The notes: generated by a model not told the origin, from the sequence alone. Numbered from the stretch's first letter, positions 1 to 8,300 are shown. The stretch: DNA of 64,000 bases from Phreatobacter cathodiphilus (GCF_003008515.1 NZ_CP027668.1:1976001-2040000), one strand, 5' to 3'. Numbers and translations are program-made.

Positions 1-1047
1 GAGGAGGACGAGTTGACCCATGGCGGCGGTGGCGGCGGGGGCGAAGCCGTCGGGCGCGCCCTCTGCGATCTCCTGCGCATCGGTGAGGGCAAGCGGTGCG
101 AACAGCGCCTCCGCCGCGGCCCGGATTTCGCCGCGGACGACCTCCGAGGGGACATAGCCCTGAAGGCGGACGCCGGCGGCGGTCTTCTCGGCGAACCAGC
201 CGTAGGGCGAGACGACGGGGGCGGCGATGGCGGCGCGTCCCAGGGTGAGGCCCGCCGGCAATGGGCCGGAGAGGGCCAGGTTGACGGCGGCGAAGCCCGG
301 CCTGTCGGCGGCGCGGCCCTCGATCGCGAGGGATCTGTCGGAGAGAGTCGCCGTGCCGGTGGCGAGCCGCGCCAGTTGCGTCAGCGCGAAACGGGCGGCG
401 GCCGGCCGGTCGAAACCCTCGGGCGCTCCCGCCGCCACGACCAGCCGGTCGGTTACCGGACCGAGGCCGAGCGAGCCGGCGAAGGCGCCGAGCGCCGCCC
501 CCTCCTCCGCCGCGGCGATGGCGCCGGAGAGGGTCACGCCCTCGCGCGTGCGCGCGAGTACCAATCCATACGGCCGCACGATCGGCGGCAACAGCGCCTG
601 CCGCCTCAGGCGGAGGCCTTCGGGCAGCGCCGCCAGGGCGGCGGTGACGGCGGCCTGGCCCGCGAGGCCCTCGGGGCGGCCCTCGACGTCGACGTCGCCG
701 CCGGAGAGGAGGACGGCACCGGGTTTGAGGCGCGCCGCGAGGCCCGCGGCGAAGGTGGCGGCCCCGGCGAAGCCGGCGGGCGCCTCCGGCGCGACGGTGG
801 TCGTGTCGATGACGGAGGCCTCGGCGGAGGCGGCGCGGATCGCCGCAATGATCGCCTCGCGCACCGCTTCGTTCGGCACCGCGCCGCCGAGCACGACGAC
901 ATCGCCCTCGCGGACGAGAGAGAGCTGGACGGGTTCGGCCGCCTGCGCCAGGGCGGGAGCCGGCGCGGCCATGGCGGAGACGGCGGCGAGTTTGACGAGA
1001 CCACGGAGCAGGCGGCGGCCTGCATCCCGCCAGCGGATCGTCACCAT
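1..1047 (-). CDS. OmpA-family envelope protein with BON-like repeats, N-terminal part (truncated by window edge)
   Basis: An uninterrupted minus-strand frame of 349 codons runs off the left edge, so only the N-terminal part is seen. It starts at an ATG with a GAGGG-like ribosome site just upstream, followed by a signal-peptide-like stretch (twin Arg, then LVKLAAVSAMAAPAPALAQA). The rest is Ala-rich with two related segments, each with an IVRPYGLVLAR- or VVSPYGWFAEK-type strand followed by a GVxLxG turn and a helix. This is the layout of the alphaproteobacterial OmpA proteins that carry BON-like repeats before a C-terminal peptidoglycan-binding OmpA domain. The OmpA domain itself would lie outside the window, so the family call is inferred from the repeats. 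The plus-strand frames over this region are low-complexity shadows. Confidence 0.7.
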   Translation of the reverse strand, partial: MVTIRWRDAGRRLLRGLVKLAAVSAMAAPAPALAQAAEPVQLSLVREGDVVVLGGAVPNEAVREAIIAAIRAASAEASVIDTTTVAPEAPAGFAGAATFAAGLAARLKPGAVLLSGGDVDVEGRPEGLAGQAAVTAALAALPEGLRLRRQALLPPIVRPYGLVLARTREGVTLSGAIAAAEEGAALGAFAGSLGLGPVTDRLVVAAGAPEGFDRPAAARFALTQLARLATGTATLSDRSLAIEGRAADRPGFAAVNLALSGPLPAGLTLGRAAIAAPVVSPYGWFAEKTAAGVRLQGYVPSEVVRGEIRAAAEALFAPLALTDAQEIAEGAPDGFAPAATAAMGQLVLL

Positions 1048-1295
1048 GCCCTCGTCTCCCCTCGTGGCGCGCGCGGCGCGAGCCCTCGGGCCGGCCGCGA
1101 ATCCGCCAAGAGAATAGCGCGCCGCAACCGGCGGCACCACGCGCCACAACCCGGCTTCACCCGCCCGACGTGACTCGAAATCTTCAGAATATCGGACAAG
1201 CCTTTGGGAGTGCGCCGCTTTCGCTGCCTGACGCACACCTCGTCAGGGTCACCCGTGCCGCCCTCGCCGCGCGCTTGTCCACTGGCAACCGCTGC

Positions 1296-1326
1296 AAAAA
1301 AGAACCCCGGCGGTTTCCCGCCGGGG
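1296..1326 (-). terminator. Rho-independent terminator of the minus-strand porin
   Basis: Perfect 9-bp arms (CCCCGGCGG and CCGCCGGGG) with a 4-base loop. Read on the minus strand the stem is followed by TTC and a run of six T. It lies about 40 bp past the porin stop codon. The same stem is found past the second porin. Confidence 0.9.
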
Positions 1327-1363
1327 TCTTTGAGACTGGAACCGGTCTTGCGACCGGACCCGA

Positions 1364-2722
1364 TCAGAAGTTGCGCTGAGCGCGGAACACGCCGGACCAG
1401 GCGCCCTGGGTGCCGATGGTGGTGCCGTTGACAGCGCCGCCGCCGACCGTGTCACGCGAACGCAGGTTCGAGTAGACGACCTCGATGCCGAGGTCGAGAT
1501 TGCGAACCGGCGACCAGATCGTGTTCACACCGACCTGCCAGAAGCGGATGTCGTTCAGGTTGACACCCTGGCTGTTGGCGACCGACGGAGCGTTCACGTC
1601 GACGTACTTGCCCCAGATGGCCGACCGCAGAGCGGGGGTCCAGAAGTGGCGGAAGCCGGCATGAACGGACCAGGCCTTCGTGTTCACGATGCCCGTGCCG
1701 GCAGCGTTCAGAGCGCCGTCAGCGTAGGTCGCGGTCAGGAGGCCCACGCCGATCTGCTGGCGGGTCTGGATGAGACCGTCCGAGTTATCGTTGTGAGCGA
1801 CATAGCCGAGAGCGCCGTCGCCGTAGGCAGCCTGCAACCACAGCACGTCGCCGCGGGCGAGCATGTCGAGGTTCAGACGGACACCACCGCCGACAGCCCA
1901 GCCGGCAGCCGTGCGGCCGATGCCGGCGTTGGTCGTGCGAACCTCGTGATAGGCGGCCATGATCTGGGCGGAGCCCCAACCCTGGTCGACGCGGAGGTTA
2001 CCGACGACATCCGGGATGCCGTTGCCGTTGTAGATGACGCCGTTGGCCTGGGAGGCCGGGGTCCACACGCCGCCCGGAACGGTGGGCAGCGAGCCGATAC
2101 GCTTGAACTGCGGATCCTCGACCGAGATCGTGGCCGAGAAGCCCGAACCGAACGAGGCGGTGTAGGCGATGAGGTTCGAGGAACCGCGGGCCGGGTCGAA
2201 CGCGGCGCCGGCAGCGGTCACGAACTGAACGTCGCCCTGGTAGAAGTTGAAGAACGAGGCCGAGTTACCGAAGGTGAAGCCGGCGAACTGGATGAAGGCG
2301 CGCGACATGTAGGTCGCGGAAGCCTGCACCGTCGAACCCTGACCGGTGGCGACGTTCACGTACGCACCCGGGAGAGCGTTGCCGCCCGGACCGCGCTGGA
2401 CGAAGAACTCGCCGTAGGCGCGCAGGAGGCCGTACTCGGTGTTCGAGCGGGCGTCGAAGTTCAGCAGGAGGCGGGTACGCGTCGAGTAGACGTTGGTCGC
2501 CGGGGAGAACTGCTGAGCCAGATAGCTCTCGTGACGGACGTAGCCGCCGATGCGAAGGCAGGTGTCGGTGCCCGGGATGAAGAAGAAGCCCGCGCCGTAG
2601 GTGTCGCAGATGCGAACGTACTCGGCGGGAGCAGCCTTGCCCGGGAGATCCGCTGCCTGAGCGCCCGTCAGGCCGATAAAGCCTGCGGCAGCGCCGAGAA
2701 GAAGGCTCTTAACCGTCTTCAT
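1364..2722 (-). CDS. Outer-membrane porin (Porin_2 family), paralogue 1
   Basis: A 452-residue outer-membrane beta-barrel porin for passive diffusion of small hydrophilic solutes. The chosen start (ATGAAGACGG) has a GGAGG 8 bases upstream and gives a clean signal peptide, KSLLLGAAAGFIGLTGAQA, cleaved before ADLPGKAAP. The mature N-terminus, the paired cysteines in RICDTYG and DTCLRIGGYVR, alternating strands and the terminal aromatic residue (RAQRNF, ending in Phe) are typical of the Porin_2 family of Hyphomicrobiales. The longer frame upstream of the ATG is not signal-like. It is divergent from a close paralogue at 3286-4629 and shares long stretches of identical DNA with it. A strong terminator follows. 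Confidence 0.93.
   Translation of the reverse strand: MKTVKSLLLGAAAGFIGLTGAQAADLPGKAAPAEYVRICDTYGAGFFFIPGTDTCLRIGGYVRHESYLAQQFSPATNVYSTRTRLLLNFDARSNTEYGLLRAYGEFFVQRGPGGNALPGAYVNVATGQGSTVQASATYMSRAFIQFAGFTFGNSASFFNFYQGDVQFVTAAGAAFDPARGSSNLIAYTASFGSGFSATISVEDPQFKRIGSLPTVPGGVWTPASQANGVIYNGNGIPDVVGNLRVDQGWGSAQIMAAYHEVRTTNAGIGRTAAGWAVGGGVRLNLDMLARGDVLWLQAAYGDGALGYVAHNDNSDGLIQTRQQIGVGLLTATYADGALNAAGTGIVNTKAWSVHAGFRHFWTPALRSAIWGKYVDVNAPSVANSQGVNLNDIRFWQVGVNTIWSPVRNLDLGIEVVYSNLRSRDTVGGGAVNGTTIGTQGAWSGVFRAQRNF
2535..2665 (-). repeat. 131-bp block identical to porin 2 (inverted copy)
   Basis: This block covers the end of the signal peptide and the conserved N-terminus. Compared piece by piece, it matches 3334-3464 base for base in the opposite orientation, including synonymous positions. 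This suggests recent gene conversion or recent duplication. Confidence 0.85.
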
Positions 2723-3285
2723 TGTGTAGACCTCCAAATGTTTCTCCTGAGGGAGCTTGGTTCCGCGCCTTTTGACGGCTTTGGTCCGATATTCCCCGTG
2801 TGGCCGCCTTTTCTGCTGTCGTGGCAAGGTGCCGTTCGACCCCAGGAAGGGCGGTGCGACCGGGGTGCCCCCTTCGTCGCAGGGTCACCATTACCGATGC
2901 CCCGGTGCCGATCAATCGAAAGAACGCTTCCAAACAGGGTCCCCACTGGCTTTGGCACGCACTGTTGCAGGAAGGACACGGGCGTCTTAACCAAGGCGGA
3001 TCGGCGAAATATCCGGCCAGTTTATGAAAATCATCGGCTTTCCGCCACTCACGGGGCGTGAAGTCGTTAACCCGCAGTAACTTTCGCAGGCGCCTCAGTC
3101 CTCGTCCGGCAGGGCACGCGCCCCTCCGGGCCGGCCCGGCGGGACGGCATCCCCGGCCGGAGGCGCTCAACCCGCCAATCCGCGACGAATCGCCGGAAGA
3201 GGCAGTGCGCGGACCGCGGCGAGCGACTCGGCGCTGCCAAAGGCGCCGGAATCGCCCCTCAGGAGAACCCCGGAGGCCACAGGCG
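2723..3285. promoter_or_regulatory. Divergent porin intergenic region (563 bp)
   Basis: No convincing gene lies here. It must hold the promoters for both porins. Immediately before each start both sides carry a related leader: AAAGGCGC(C)GGAA, then CCCTCAGGAGAA, then GGAGG. The centre has two TTAACC words (near 2995 and 3064), rare in such GC-rich DNA. I could not assign -35/-10 boxes with confidence. Confidence 0.5.
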
Positions 3286-4629
3286 GTGAAGAGCCTTCTT
3301 CTCGGCGCTGCTGCGGGCTTCGTTGCCCTCTCCGGCGCTCAGGCAGCGGATCTCCCGGGCAAGGCTGCTCCCGCCGAGTACGTTCGCATCTGCGACACCT
3401 ACGGCGCGGGCTTCTTCTTCATCCCGGGCACCGACACCTGCCTTCGCATCGGCGGCTACGTCCGCATGGACGCCTATGCCACCCAGACGTTCGGTGCCGG
3501 CACCAATGCCTACACCACCCGCACCCGCCTGCTGCTGAACTTCGACGCCCGCTCGAACACCGAGTACGGCCTCCTGCGCGCCTACGGCGAGTTCTTCATC
3601 CAGCGCGGCCCGTCGAACAACGTCGTCCCGTCGACCCTCGCCACCGGCGCCGGCTCGACCGGTCAGGCTTCGGCCGCCTACATGTCCCGCGCGTTCATCC
3701 AGTTCGCTGGCTTCACGTTCGGTAACTCGGCCTCGTTCTTCAACTTCTACCAGGGCGACGTCCAGTTCGTGGCTTCGTCGGGCTCCGCCATGGACCCGTC
3801 GCGCAACTCGTCCAACCTGATCGCCTACACCGCCTCGTTCGGTTCGGGCTTCTCGGCCACGATCTCGGTCGAGGATCCGCAGTTCCGCCGCATCGGCGCC
3901 ATCGGCACGATCACGACCGCCGCCTCGCAGGCGAACGGCGTGGTCTACAACGGCAACCAGATCCCCGACATCGTGGGTAACCTGCGCGTCGACCAGGGCT
4001 GGGGCTCCGCTCAGGTCATGGCCGCCTATCACGAGGTGCGCACCAACCTGACGACCGTCGCTCCGACCACCGGCGCCTCGGCTGCCGGCTGGGCCATCGG
4101 CGGTGGCGTGCGTCTCAACCTCGACATGCTCGCCCGCGGCGACGTGCTGTGGTTGCAGGCCACCTACGCTGACGGCGCCATCGGCTACGTCTTCACGAAC
4201 GACAACTCGGACGGCCTCATCCAGACCCGTCAGGCTGTCGGCGTCGGTCTCGTCAGCGCCCTCTACGCCGACGGCAACCTGAACGCTGCCGGCACCGGCA
4301 TCGTGAAGTCGAAGGCCTGGGGCATCCATGGTGGTTTCCGCCACTTCTGGACCCCGGCTCTCCGCTCGGCCATCTGGGGCAAGTACGTCAACGTCGACTC
4401 CCCGGCCGTCGTCACCAGCAACCTCGCCGACATCCGCTTCTGGCAGGTCGGTGTGAACACGATCTGGTCGCCGGTTCGCAACCTCGACCTCGGCGTCGAG
4501 GTCGTCTACTCGAACCTCAGCGCGCGCCAGAACGGCTCCGGCAACGTGGCCGTCGTCTCGAACGGCATCTCGAGCCAGGGCAATGCCAACGCCTGGTCGG
4601 GCATGTTCCGCGTCCAGCGCAACTTCTGA
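3286..4629 (+). CDS. Outer-membrane porin (Porin_2 family), paralogue 2
   Basis: A 447-residue porin closely similar to the one at 1364-2722: same ADLPGKAAPAEYV mature start, RICDTYG and DTCLRIGGYVR motifs, and C-terminal RVQRNF. The frame is open further upstream, but that part is Arg/Pro-rich and not signal-like. The likely start is the GTG that opens VKSLLLGAAAGFVALSGAQA, with GGAGG 9 bases before it. The ATG used by the paralogue has no counterpart here. It is divergently transcribed from its paralogue and followed by the same terminator hairpin. The differences lie mostly in surface-loop-like segments (for example after YATQTFG and RGPSNN), so the two pores may differ in solute range or phage exposure; that is inference. 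Confidence 0.9.
   Translation: MKSLLLGAAAGFVALSGAQAADLPGKAAPAEYVRICDTYGAGFFFIPGTDTCLRIGGYVRMDAYATQTFGAGTNAYTTRTRLLLNFDARSNTEYGLLRAYGEFFIQRGPSNNVVPSTLATGAGSTGQASAAYMSRAFIQFAGFTFGNSASFFNFYQGDVQFVASSGSAMDPSRNSSNLIAYTASFGSGFSATISVEDPQFRRIGAIGTITTAASQANGVVYNGNQIPDIVGNLRVDQGWGSAQVMAAYHEVRTNLTTVAPTTGASAAGWAIGGGVRLNLDMLARGDVLWLQATYADGAIGYVFTNDNSDGLIQTRQAVGVGLVSALYADGNLNAAGTGIVKSKAWGIHGGFRHFWTPALRSAIWGKYVNVDSPAVVTSNLADIRFWQVGVNTIWSPVRNLDLGVEVVYSNLSARQNGSGNVAVVSNGISSQGNANAWSGMFRVQRNF
3334..3464 (+). repeat. 131-bp block identical to porin 1 (inverted copy)
   Basis: Partner of 2535-2665. A second shared block is the 3' end: 4627-4688 matches the minus-strand copy at 1305-1366 at 61 of 62 positions, spanning stop codon, trailer and terminator stem. 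Confidence 0.85.
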
Positions 4630-4661
4630 TCGGGTCCGGTCGCAAGACCGGTTCCAGTCTC

Positions 4662-4693
4662 AAAGGCCCCGGCGGGAAACCGCCGGGGCTTTC
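4662..4693 (+). terminator. Terminator of porin 2
   Basis: The same 9-bp stem as the porin 1 terminator (CCCCGGCGG, loop GAAA, CCGCCGGGG), extended by flanking A and T pairs (AAAGG against CTTT). The T-run is shorter (TTT, then CCC) than in the paralogue, so termination may be weaker. Confidence 0.8.
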
Positions 4694-4751
4694 CCGTATC
4701 CGGCACATCGGGCCGCGCATGCGGAAAATGGGGCCGAACGCCCCCTCCCCC

Positions 4752-6068
4752 TCAGACCGGCGGCAGGATCTTGCGCAGTTCGGCATCCATCGCGGAGATC
4801 GACACCGCGCCGTAGCGCCGTGAGGTCGTCGCTTGGGCATGGCCGACGATCGCATCCGTGATCTTTTCCGGAATTCCCGCGGCGAAGGCCTGTTCCTTGA
4901 ACCAGTGCCGCCAGGCATGGTTCGGATCCTTTTTGGCAGAGCGGCCGATCTCGAGACCGAGCCCGTGCAGCCATTCGGTCACCCGGCGGATGGTCGAGCG
5001 GGCGGGATTGTAGGGTCGAGCGCCCTGCCCGACCGGCGGATTGCTGCCCGAACCGACGACTCCCCCCTCGGATTCGCCGAAAAACAGGCGTTCGCGCCGG
5101 GTTTTTTCGACAAAGGCGAGAAATCCGCGCTCCAGCACCGCCGGGTGGATCGGCACGATCCGCTCGGAGGCCGCGGTCTTGATCGGGCCGGCCTGCCGGC
5201 TGATGCGCAGGCACCAGACGCCCTCGACCATGATCACGTCCTGCTTGCGCAGGTTGGCGATTGCCGCGACCCGGCTTCCGGTCATGGCGGTGAGCCAGGG
5301 AATCCAGCGGCGGGAGGGAATGGTCTGGCGGTCGGCCGCCGCGAGAATCGTCCGCGCCTCGTCGGCCGAAAAGGCCGACATGGTTTCCGCTGCGGCGAGC
5401 CGGTCGGCCTTGAACTTGACGCCGATGGTCGGATTGGCCGGAACGAGCTCGTTCTCGACGCCGAAATGGTAGATCGCCCTGAGAGCGGCGAAGTCTGAAT
5501 GCCGGGCGGTGCGAAGCCGGCGACCGCTCGCGATGAGATGGTCGCGATAGGCGCGGATGTCGTGAGACGTCACGTCGGCCGGCCGGTCGTGACCGAGAAA
5601 TTCGGCGAAACGGGTGACGAGCACGTTCCAGTAGGGCGGCGTCGTCGGCGCCCCCCCGGTGCTCAGATGGTAGCGCGACCAGGCTTCGAACAGCGAGGCG
5701 AAGGTCGTGGCCGGGGCGCCGCGTTCGGCGGCCGGAACCGGGGTCGGCCGGTGCAGGACCACGACCGAAGCCGGAGTCGCGGCGCGGATCGGGACCGGAC
5801 TCGGCGCGGGATCGCGGTGTTTCACCACCTCTTCCGTCTGCCGGGACTGCAGCAGGGCCGACATGATCTGGATCGACACCGACATGACGATGTCTTTCGC
5901 CTCCCGGAAGGAGGCGCAGTTCAGGGGCAGCGGGATGTCCTCGCCGATAACGACGGAAAACCGAAGGCCTTCCACGTCGACGTCGACCGCGTGTCCGTCG
6001 AACTCACGACGGACCGCCGGCGGCAGCGGAGGCGTGAAGGTCACGCCACCGCCGACGGCGAAGTTCAT
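4752..6068 (-). CDS. Tyrosine-type site-specific recombinase/integrase
   Basis: A 438-residue tyrosine recombinase. The C-terminal catalytic domain has all expected residues: Arg266 (TGSRVAAI), Lys297, the HxxR pair His384 and Arg387 (HAWRHW), His410 (IVGHA) and nucleophile Tyr419 (SRRYGAV). A SAM-like core-binding domain lies at about residues 120-220; the first 110 residues are not recognisable. I chose the ATG at 6068; a GTG ten codons upstream is also possible. It stands alone, with no excisionase, relaxase or phage gene nearby, so it may be a domesticated recombinase or the last gene of a decayed element. About 640 bp of gene-free DNA with inverted repeats lies upstream. Confidence 0.88.
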   Translation of the reverse strand: MNFAVGGGVTFTPPLPPAVRREFDGHAVDVDVEGLRFSVVIGEDIPLPLNCASFREAKDIVMSVSIQIMSALLQSRQTEEVVKHRDPAPSPVPIRAATPASVVVLHRPTPVPAAERGAPATTFASLFEAWSRYHLSTGGAPTTPPYWNVLVTRFAEFLGHDRPADVTSHDIRAYRDHLIASGRRLRTARHSDFAALRAIYHFGVENELVPANPTIGVKFKADRLAAAETMSAFSADEARTILAAADRQTIPSRRWIPWLTAMTGSRVAAIANLRKQDVIMVEGVWCLRISRQAGPIKTAASERIVPIHPAVLERGFLAFVEKTRRERLFFGESEGGVVGSGSNPPVGQGARPYNPARSTIRRVTEWLHGLGLEIGRSAKKDPNHAWRHWFKEQAFAAGIPEKITDAIVGHAQATTSRRYGAVSISAMDAELRKILPPV

Positions 6069-6712
6069 CCGTGGTTCGCCCCGAACCGCCAACACCACGC
6101 ATCCCCCATTTGGCAGACCTCAACGGCCCGCATGCAGACTCGGCATGGCGGCGTCGGCACTTCAAAGGAAAGTGAACTTCCCTATCGGAAGCCAAAACCA
6201 CTTCATGCACGGGTGCAAATGCCAGTTGTTTTCACATGGCTTCCTTGCACACACATAGTATCAATCCTGCGTGTGCGAGTGGGAAGCACCAAAGGATTGT
6301 AACTGAACCGTCATACTCGATTTTTTTGCTTCGCTGAGAAGCGGGTTTTCCTAGACGAGGAACGAAGGGTTCTGCCGGCCCTACTCTGGCACCAGGCCTG
6401 CTCTGGAGGGGGTTTACAGGTCTCAGCCCCTCGACTCCCGCTGGTACATTTGGCGGTTCGGGGCATCACGGAGCCGTGAGCGGCCCGTGATACCATGATC
6501 ACGGGTTGCAGATACGGGCCCATACACCCGGTTTTCACCTAGGACATTTTTCTGGAGCGGGTCGACGGACCGCCGCTCGCGGCGTGAATCGACCGGGGCA
6601 TCACGGTCGATTGCAACCGGGGGTAGCCGGCCTGAAGTCCTCGTGTAGGATCGTCACCCTAGCTCCCGGCGCCCGGTCCTCGACGCGGACGCGTCGTGGC
6701 AGGCCGCGCCGA
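6069..6712. other. Gene-free, comparatively AT-richer region between integrase and Lrp gene
   Basis: No frame here has a plausible start, ribosome site and protein-like composition. The DNA is visibly less GC-rich than the neighbours (for example 6180-6360) and holds several short perfect inverted repeats. One is a GCTTC/GAAGC hairpin near 6329-6343 with T-rich DNA on both sides. The region may be the remnant of a mobile element, carry the integrase's sites, or encode an unrecognised RNA. Confidence 0.5.
6459..6612. repeat. Cluster of inverted and direct repeats around ATCACGG words
   Basis: Seen directly: TCACGG/CCGTGA palindrome at 6465-6478; CCCGTGAT/ATCACGGG at 6484-6505; AATCGACCG/CGGTCGATT (perfect 9-bp arms, 8-base loop) at 6587-6612; CGCCG/CGGCG at 6571-6584. 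In addition CGGGGCATCACGG occurs as a direct repeat at 6459-6471 and 6594-6606. The function is unknown; recombinase arm sites or operators would fit. Confidence 0.6.
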
Positions 6713-7180
6713 TCACGGCCGCGGCTGGTCCGGCACCTCGTAGGCCGTCGTCGACTTGATGCGCTCCATGGCGAAGCGCGAGGTGACGTTCTTCAGCGGG
6801 ATGGTGTCGATCAGCCGCTTGTAGAAGGCGTCGTAGGCGGCCATGTCGGTCACCACCACGCGCAGCATGTAGTCGACGTCGCCGGCCATCCGGTAGAATT
6901 CCATCACCTCCGGCATGCCGGAGACGGTCTCGGCGAAGCGCGCCAGCCAGTCGCGCGAATGGTCGGAGGTTTCGATCGAGACGAAGACCGTGAGGCCCAG
7001 CCCGAGCTTTTCCGGCGAAACCAGCGCCACCCGCTTGATGATGTAACCGGCGGCCTCGAGTTTCTGGATTCGCTTCCAGCACGGCGTCTGCGACAGGTTG
7101 ATGCGCGAGGCCAGCTCGGCGATCGAGATGCTGGCGTCGTCCTGCAGGATGGTCAGGATCTTACGGTCGGTGGCGTCCAT
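6713..7180 (-). CDS. Lrp/AsnC-family transcriptional regulator
   Basis: A 155-residue Lrp/AsnC regulator. An N-terminal winged helix-turn-helix (DRKILTILQDDASISIAELA, then LSQTPCWKRIQKLEAAG) is followed by an RAM/ASNC ligand-binding domain containing the GDVDYMLRVVV strand, the usual amino-acid-effector and oligomer interface. Such proteins sense amino acids and control nearby amino-acid or keto-acid enzymes. It is divergent from the SDR enzyme at 7464-8237 with about 280 bp between them, so that enzyme and its own promoter are the natural targets; this is inference from layout. Confidence 0.92.
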   Translation of the reverse strand: MDATDRKILTILQDDASISIAELASRINLSQTPCWKRIQKLEAAGYIIKRVALVSPEKLGLGLTVFVSIETSDHSRDWLARFAETVSGMPEVMEFYRMAGDVDYMLRVVVTDMAAYDAFYKRLIDTIPLKNVTSRFAMERIKSTTAYEVPDQPRP

Positions 7181-7463
7181 GGTCCGCTCCTCGGGACGGG
7201 CGCCCGATTGTTGACGCTCCGTAGAAAACGGTTCCTATACGGATGCGACAACTCGGCACAATGAGAAATTTATTCTTCTTTCGGAGGGGGCCCGCGTGCC
7301 GTCCGCGCTCGGCCGCGGGACGCTTGCATCGGCACCGGCCTGCCCGCACCTTGGGCGCAGCGGTCGCGACAAGGCCGTGGAGGAGATGCACCATGCCCCT
7401 GATGCCGCCCGCCCCGGCCGCCGGCCGGCCGTCCCCCCGCACGCTCCGGCGGAGGCTCGCCCG
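7181..7463. promoter_or_regulatory. Divergent promoter region, Lrp regulator / SDR enzyme
   Basis: A 283-bp gap between two divergent starts. A patch with much lower GC around 7240-7280 (ACAATGAGAAATTTATTC) stands out and is the likely core-promoter and Lrp-binding area. No exact operator could be defined. Confidence 0.4.
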
Positions 7464-8237
7464 ATGAGCGCGCCCAGCACGTCCCTGTCGCTCGCCGGCC
7501 TCAACGCCCTCGTCATCGGCGGCTCCAGCGGCATCGGCGAGGCCATCGCCCACGGCTATGCCGAGGCCGGCGCCCGCGTCGCCATCGCCGCCCGCAGCCC
7601 GGACAAGCTCGACGCGGCGGCGGCGCGCCTGGCGGCGGCCCATCCAGGCTCGAAAGGCTATGTCGCCGACGTGACGGCGGACGGCGAACTCGCCCGGCTG
7701 GCCGAGACCGTCACGCGCGATCTCGGCCCGATCGACGTTCTCGTGCCTTGTCAGGGCACCACGATCATCAAGCCGACCCTCGACTTCACGCAGGAGGAGG
7801 TCGAGTTCATCGTCCGCACCAACCAGACCAGCGTCTTCTTCTCCTGCACCGTCTTCGGACGGTTGATGCTGGAGCGCGGCAGCGGCGCCATCGTCAACAT
7901 CGCTTCGCTCTCCGCCCATCGCGGCTGGCCGAAGGCCTGTCCCTACGCCATGACCAAGCACGCCGTCGTCGGCCTCACCCAGACCCTGGCGGCGGAATGG
8001 GCGCCGCAGGGCGTCCGGGTCAACGCCATCTCGCCGGGCTTCTTCATGACCGAGCTGAACGCCGCCAAGATGCCGCCGGACCGCAAGGAGAACGCCCTCA
8101 GGCGCACGCCGATGGGGCGCTGGGGCAAGACGCAGGAACTGGTGGGCGCGGCGGTGTATCTCGCCTCCCCCGCCGCCAGCTTCGTCACCGGTACGGTGAT
8201 CGCCGTCGACGGCGGTTATCTCGCCTCCGGCATCTGA
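7464..8237 (+). CDS. SDR-family NAD(P)-dependent oxidoreductase
   Basis: A 257-residue classical short-chain dehydrogenase/reductase. The cofactor loop is GGSSGIGEAIA near the N-terminus; the usual NNAG is replaced by VPCQGT; the catalytic Ser lies in NIASLSAH and the YxxxK pair in YAMTKHAV. The C-terminal VTGTVIAVDGGYLASG is typical. The start ATG has GGAGG 8 bases upstream; the frame is open further upstream but without a better site. The substrate is unknown (an alcohol, hydroxy-acid or sugar). It is divergent from an Lrp regulator that may control it. An inverted repeat follows 60 bp past the stop. Confidence 0.9.
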   Translation: MSAPSTSLSLAGLNALVIGGSSGIGEAIAHGYAEAGARVAIAARSPDKLDAAAARLAAAHPGSKGYVADVTADGELARLAETVTRDLGPIDVLVPCQGTTIIKPTLDFTQEEVEFIVRTNQTSVFFSCTVFGRLMLERGSGAIVNIASLSAHRGWPKACPYAMTKHAVVGLTQTLAAEWAPQGVRVNAISPGFFMTELNAAKMPPDRKENALRRTPMGRWGKTQELVGAAVYLASPAASFVTGTVIAVDGGYLASGI

Positions 8238-8300
8238 CGGCGCGGGGCCTCGCCCGGCGCGTCGCGTTGCCTCGCCGGGTTCCGGTCCCCATAATGGCTG

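Noticed and set aside
13-1173. Long plus-strand frame rich in Gly and Arg
   Set aside because: It is antisense to the OmpA-like gene; composition is low-complexity and there is no ribosome site. High GC makes such shadows common across the window.
1646-3061. Long plus-strand frame antisense to porin 1
   Set aside because: A complementary-frame shadow of the porin; no domain, no signal and no ribosome site.
6429-6448. CTCGACTCCCG plus CTGGTACA, resembling the 3' end of a tRNA and hence an att site
   Set aside because: There is no matching full tRNA in the window and the T-loop consensus is imperfect; too weak to call an attachment site.
6311-6538. 75-codon minus-strand frame in the region upstream of the integrase
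   Set aside because: Ser/Arg/Cys-rich, no ribosome site and no family resemblance; it crosses the inverted repeats, so non-coding is more likely.
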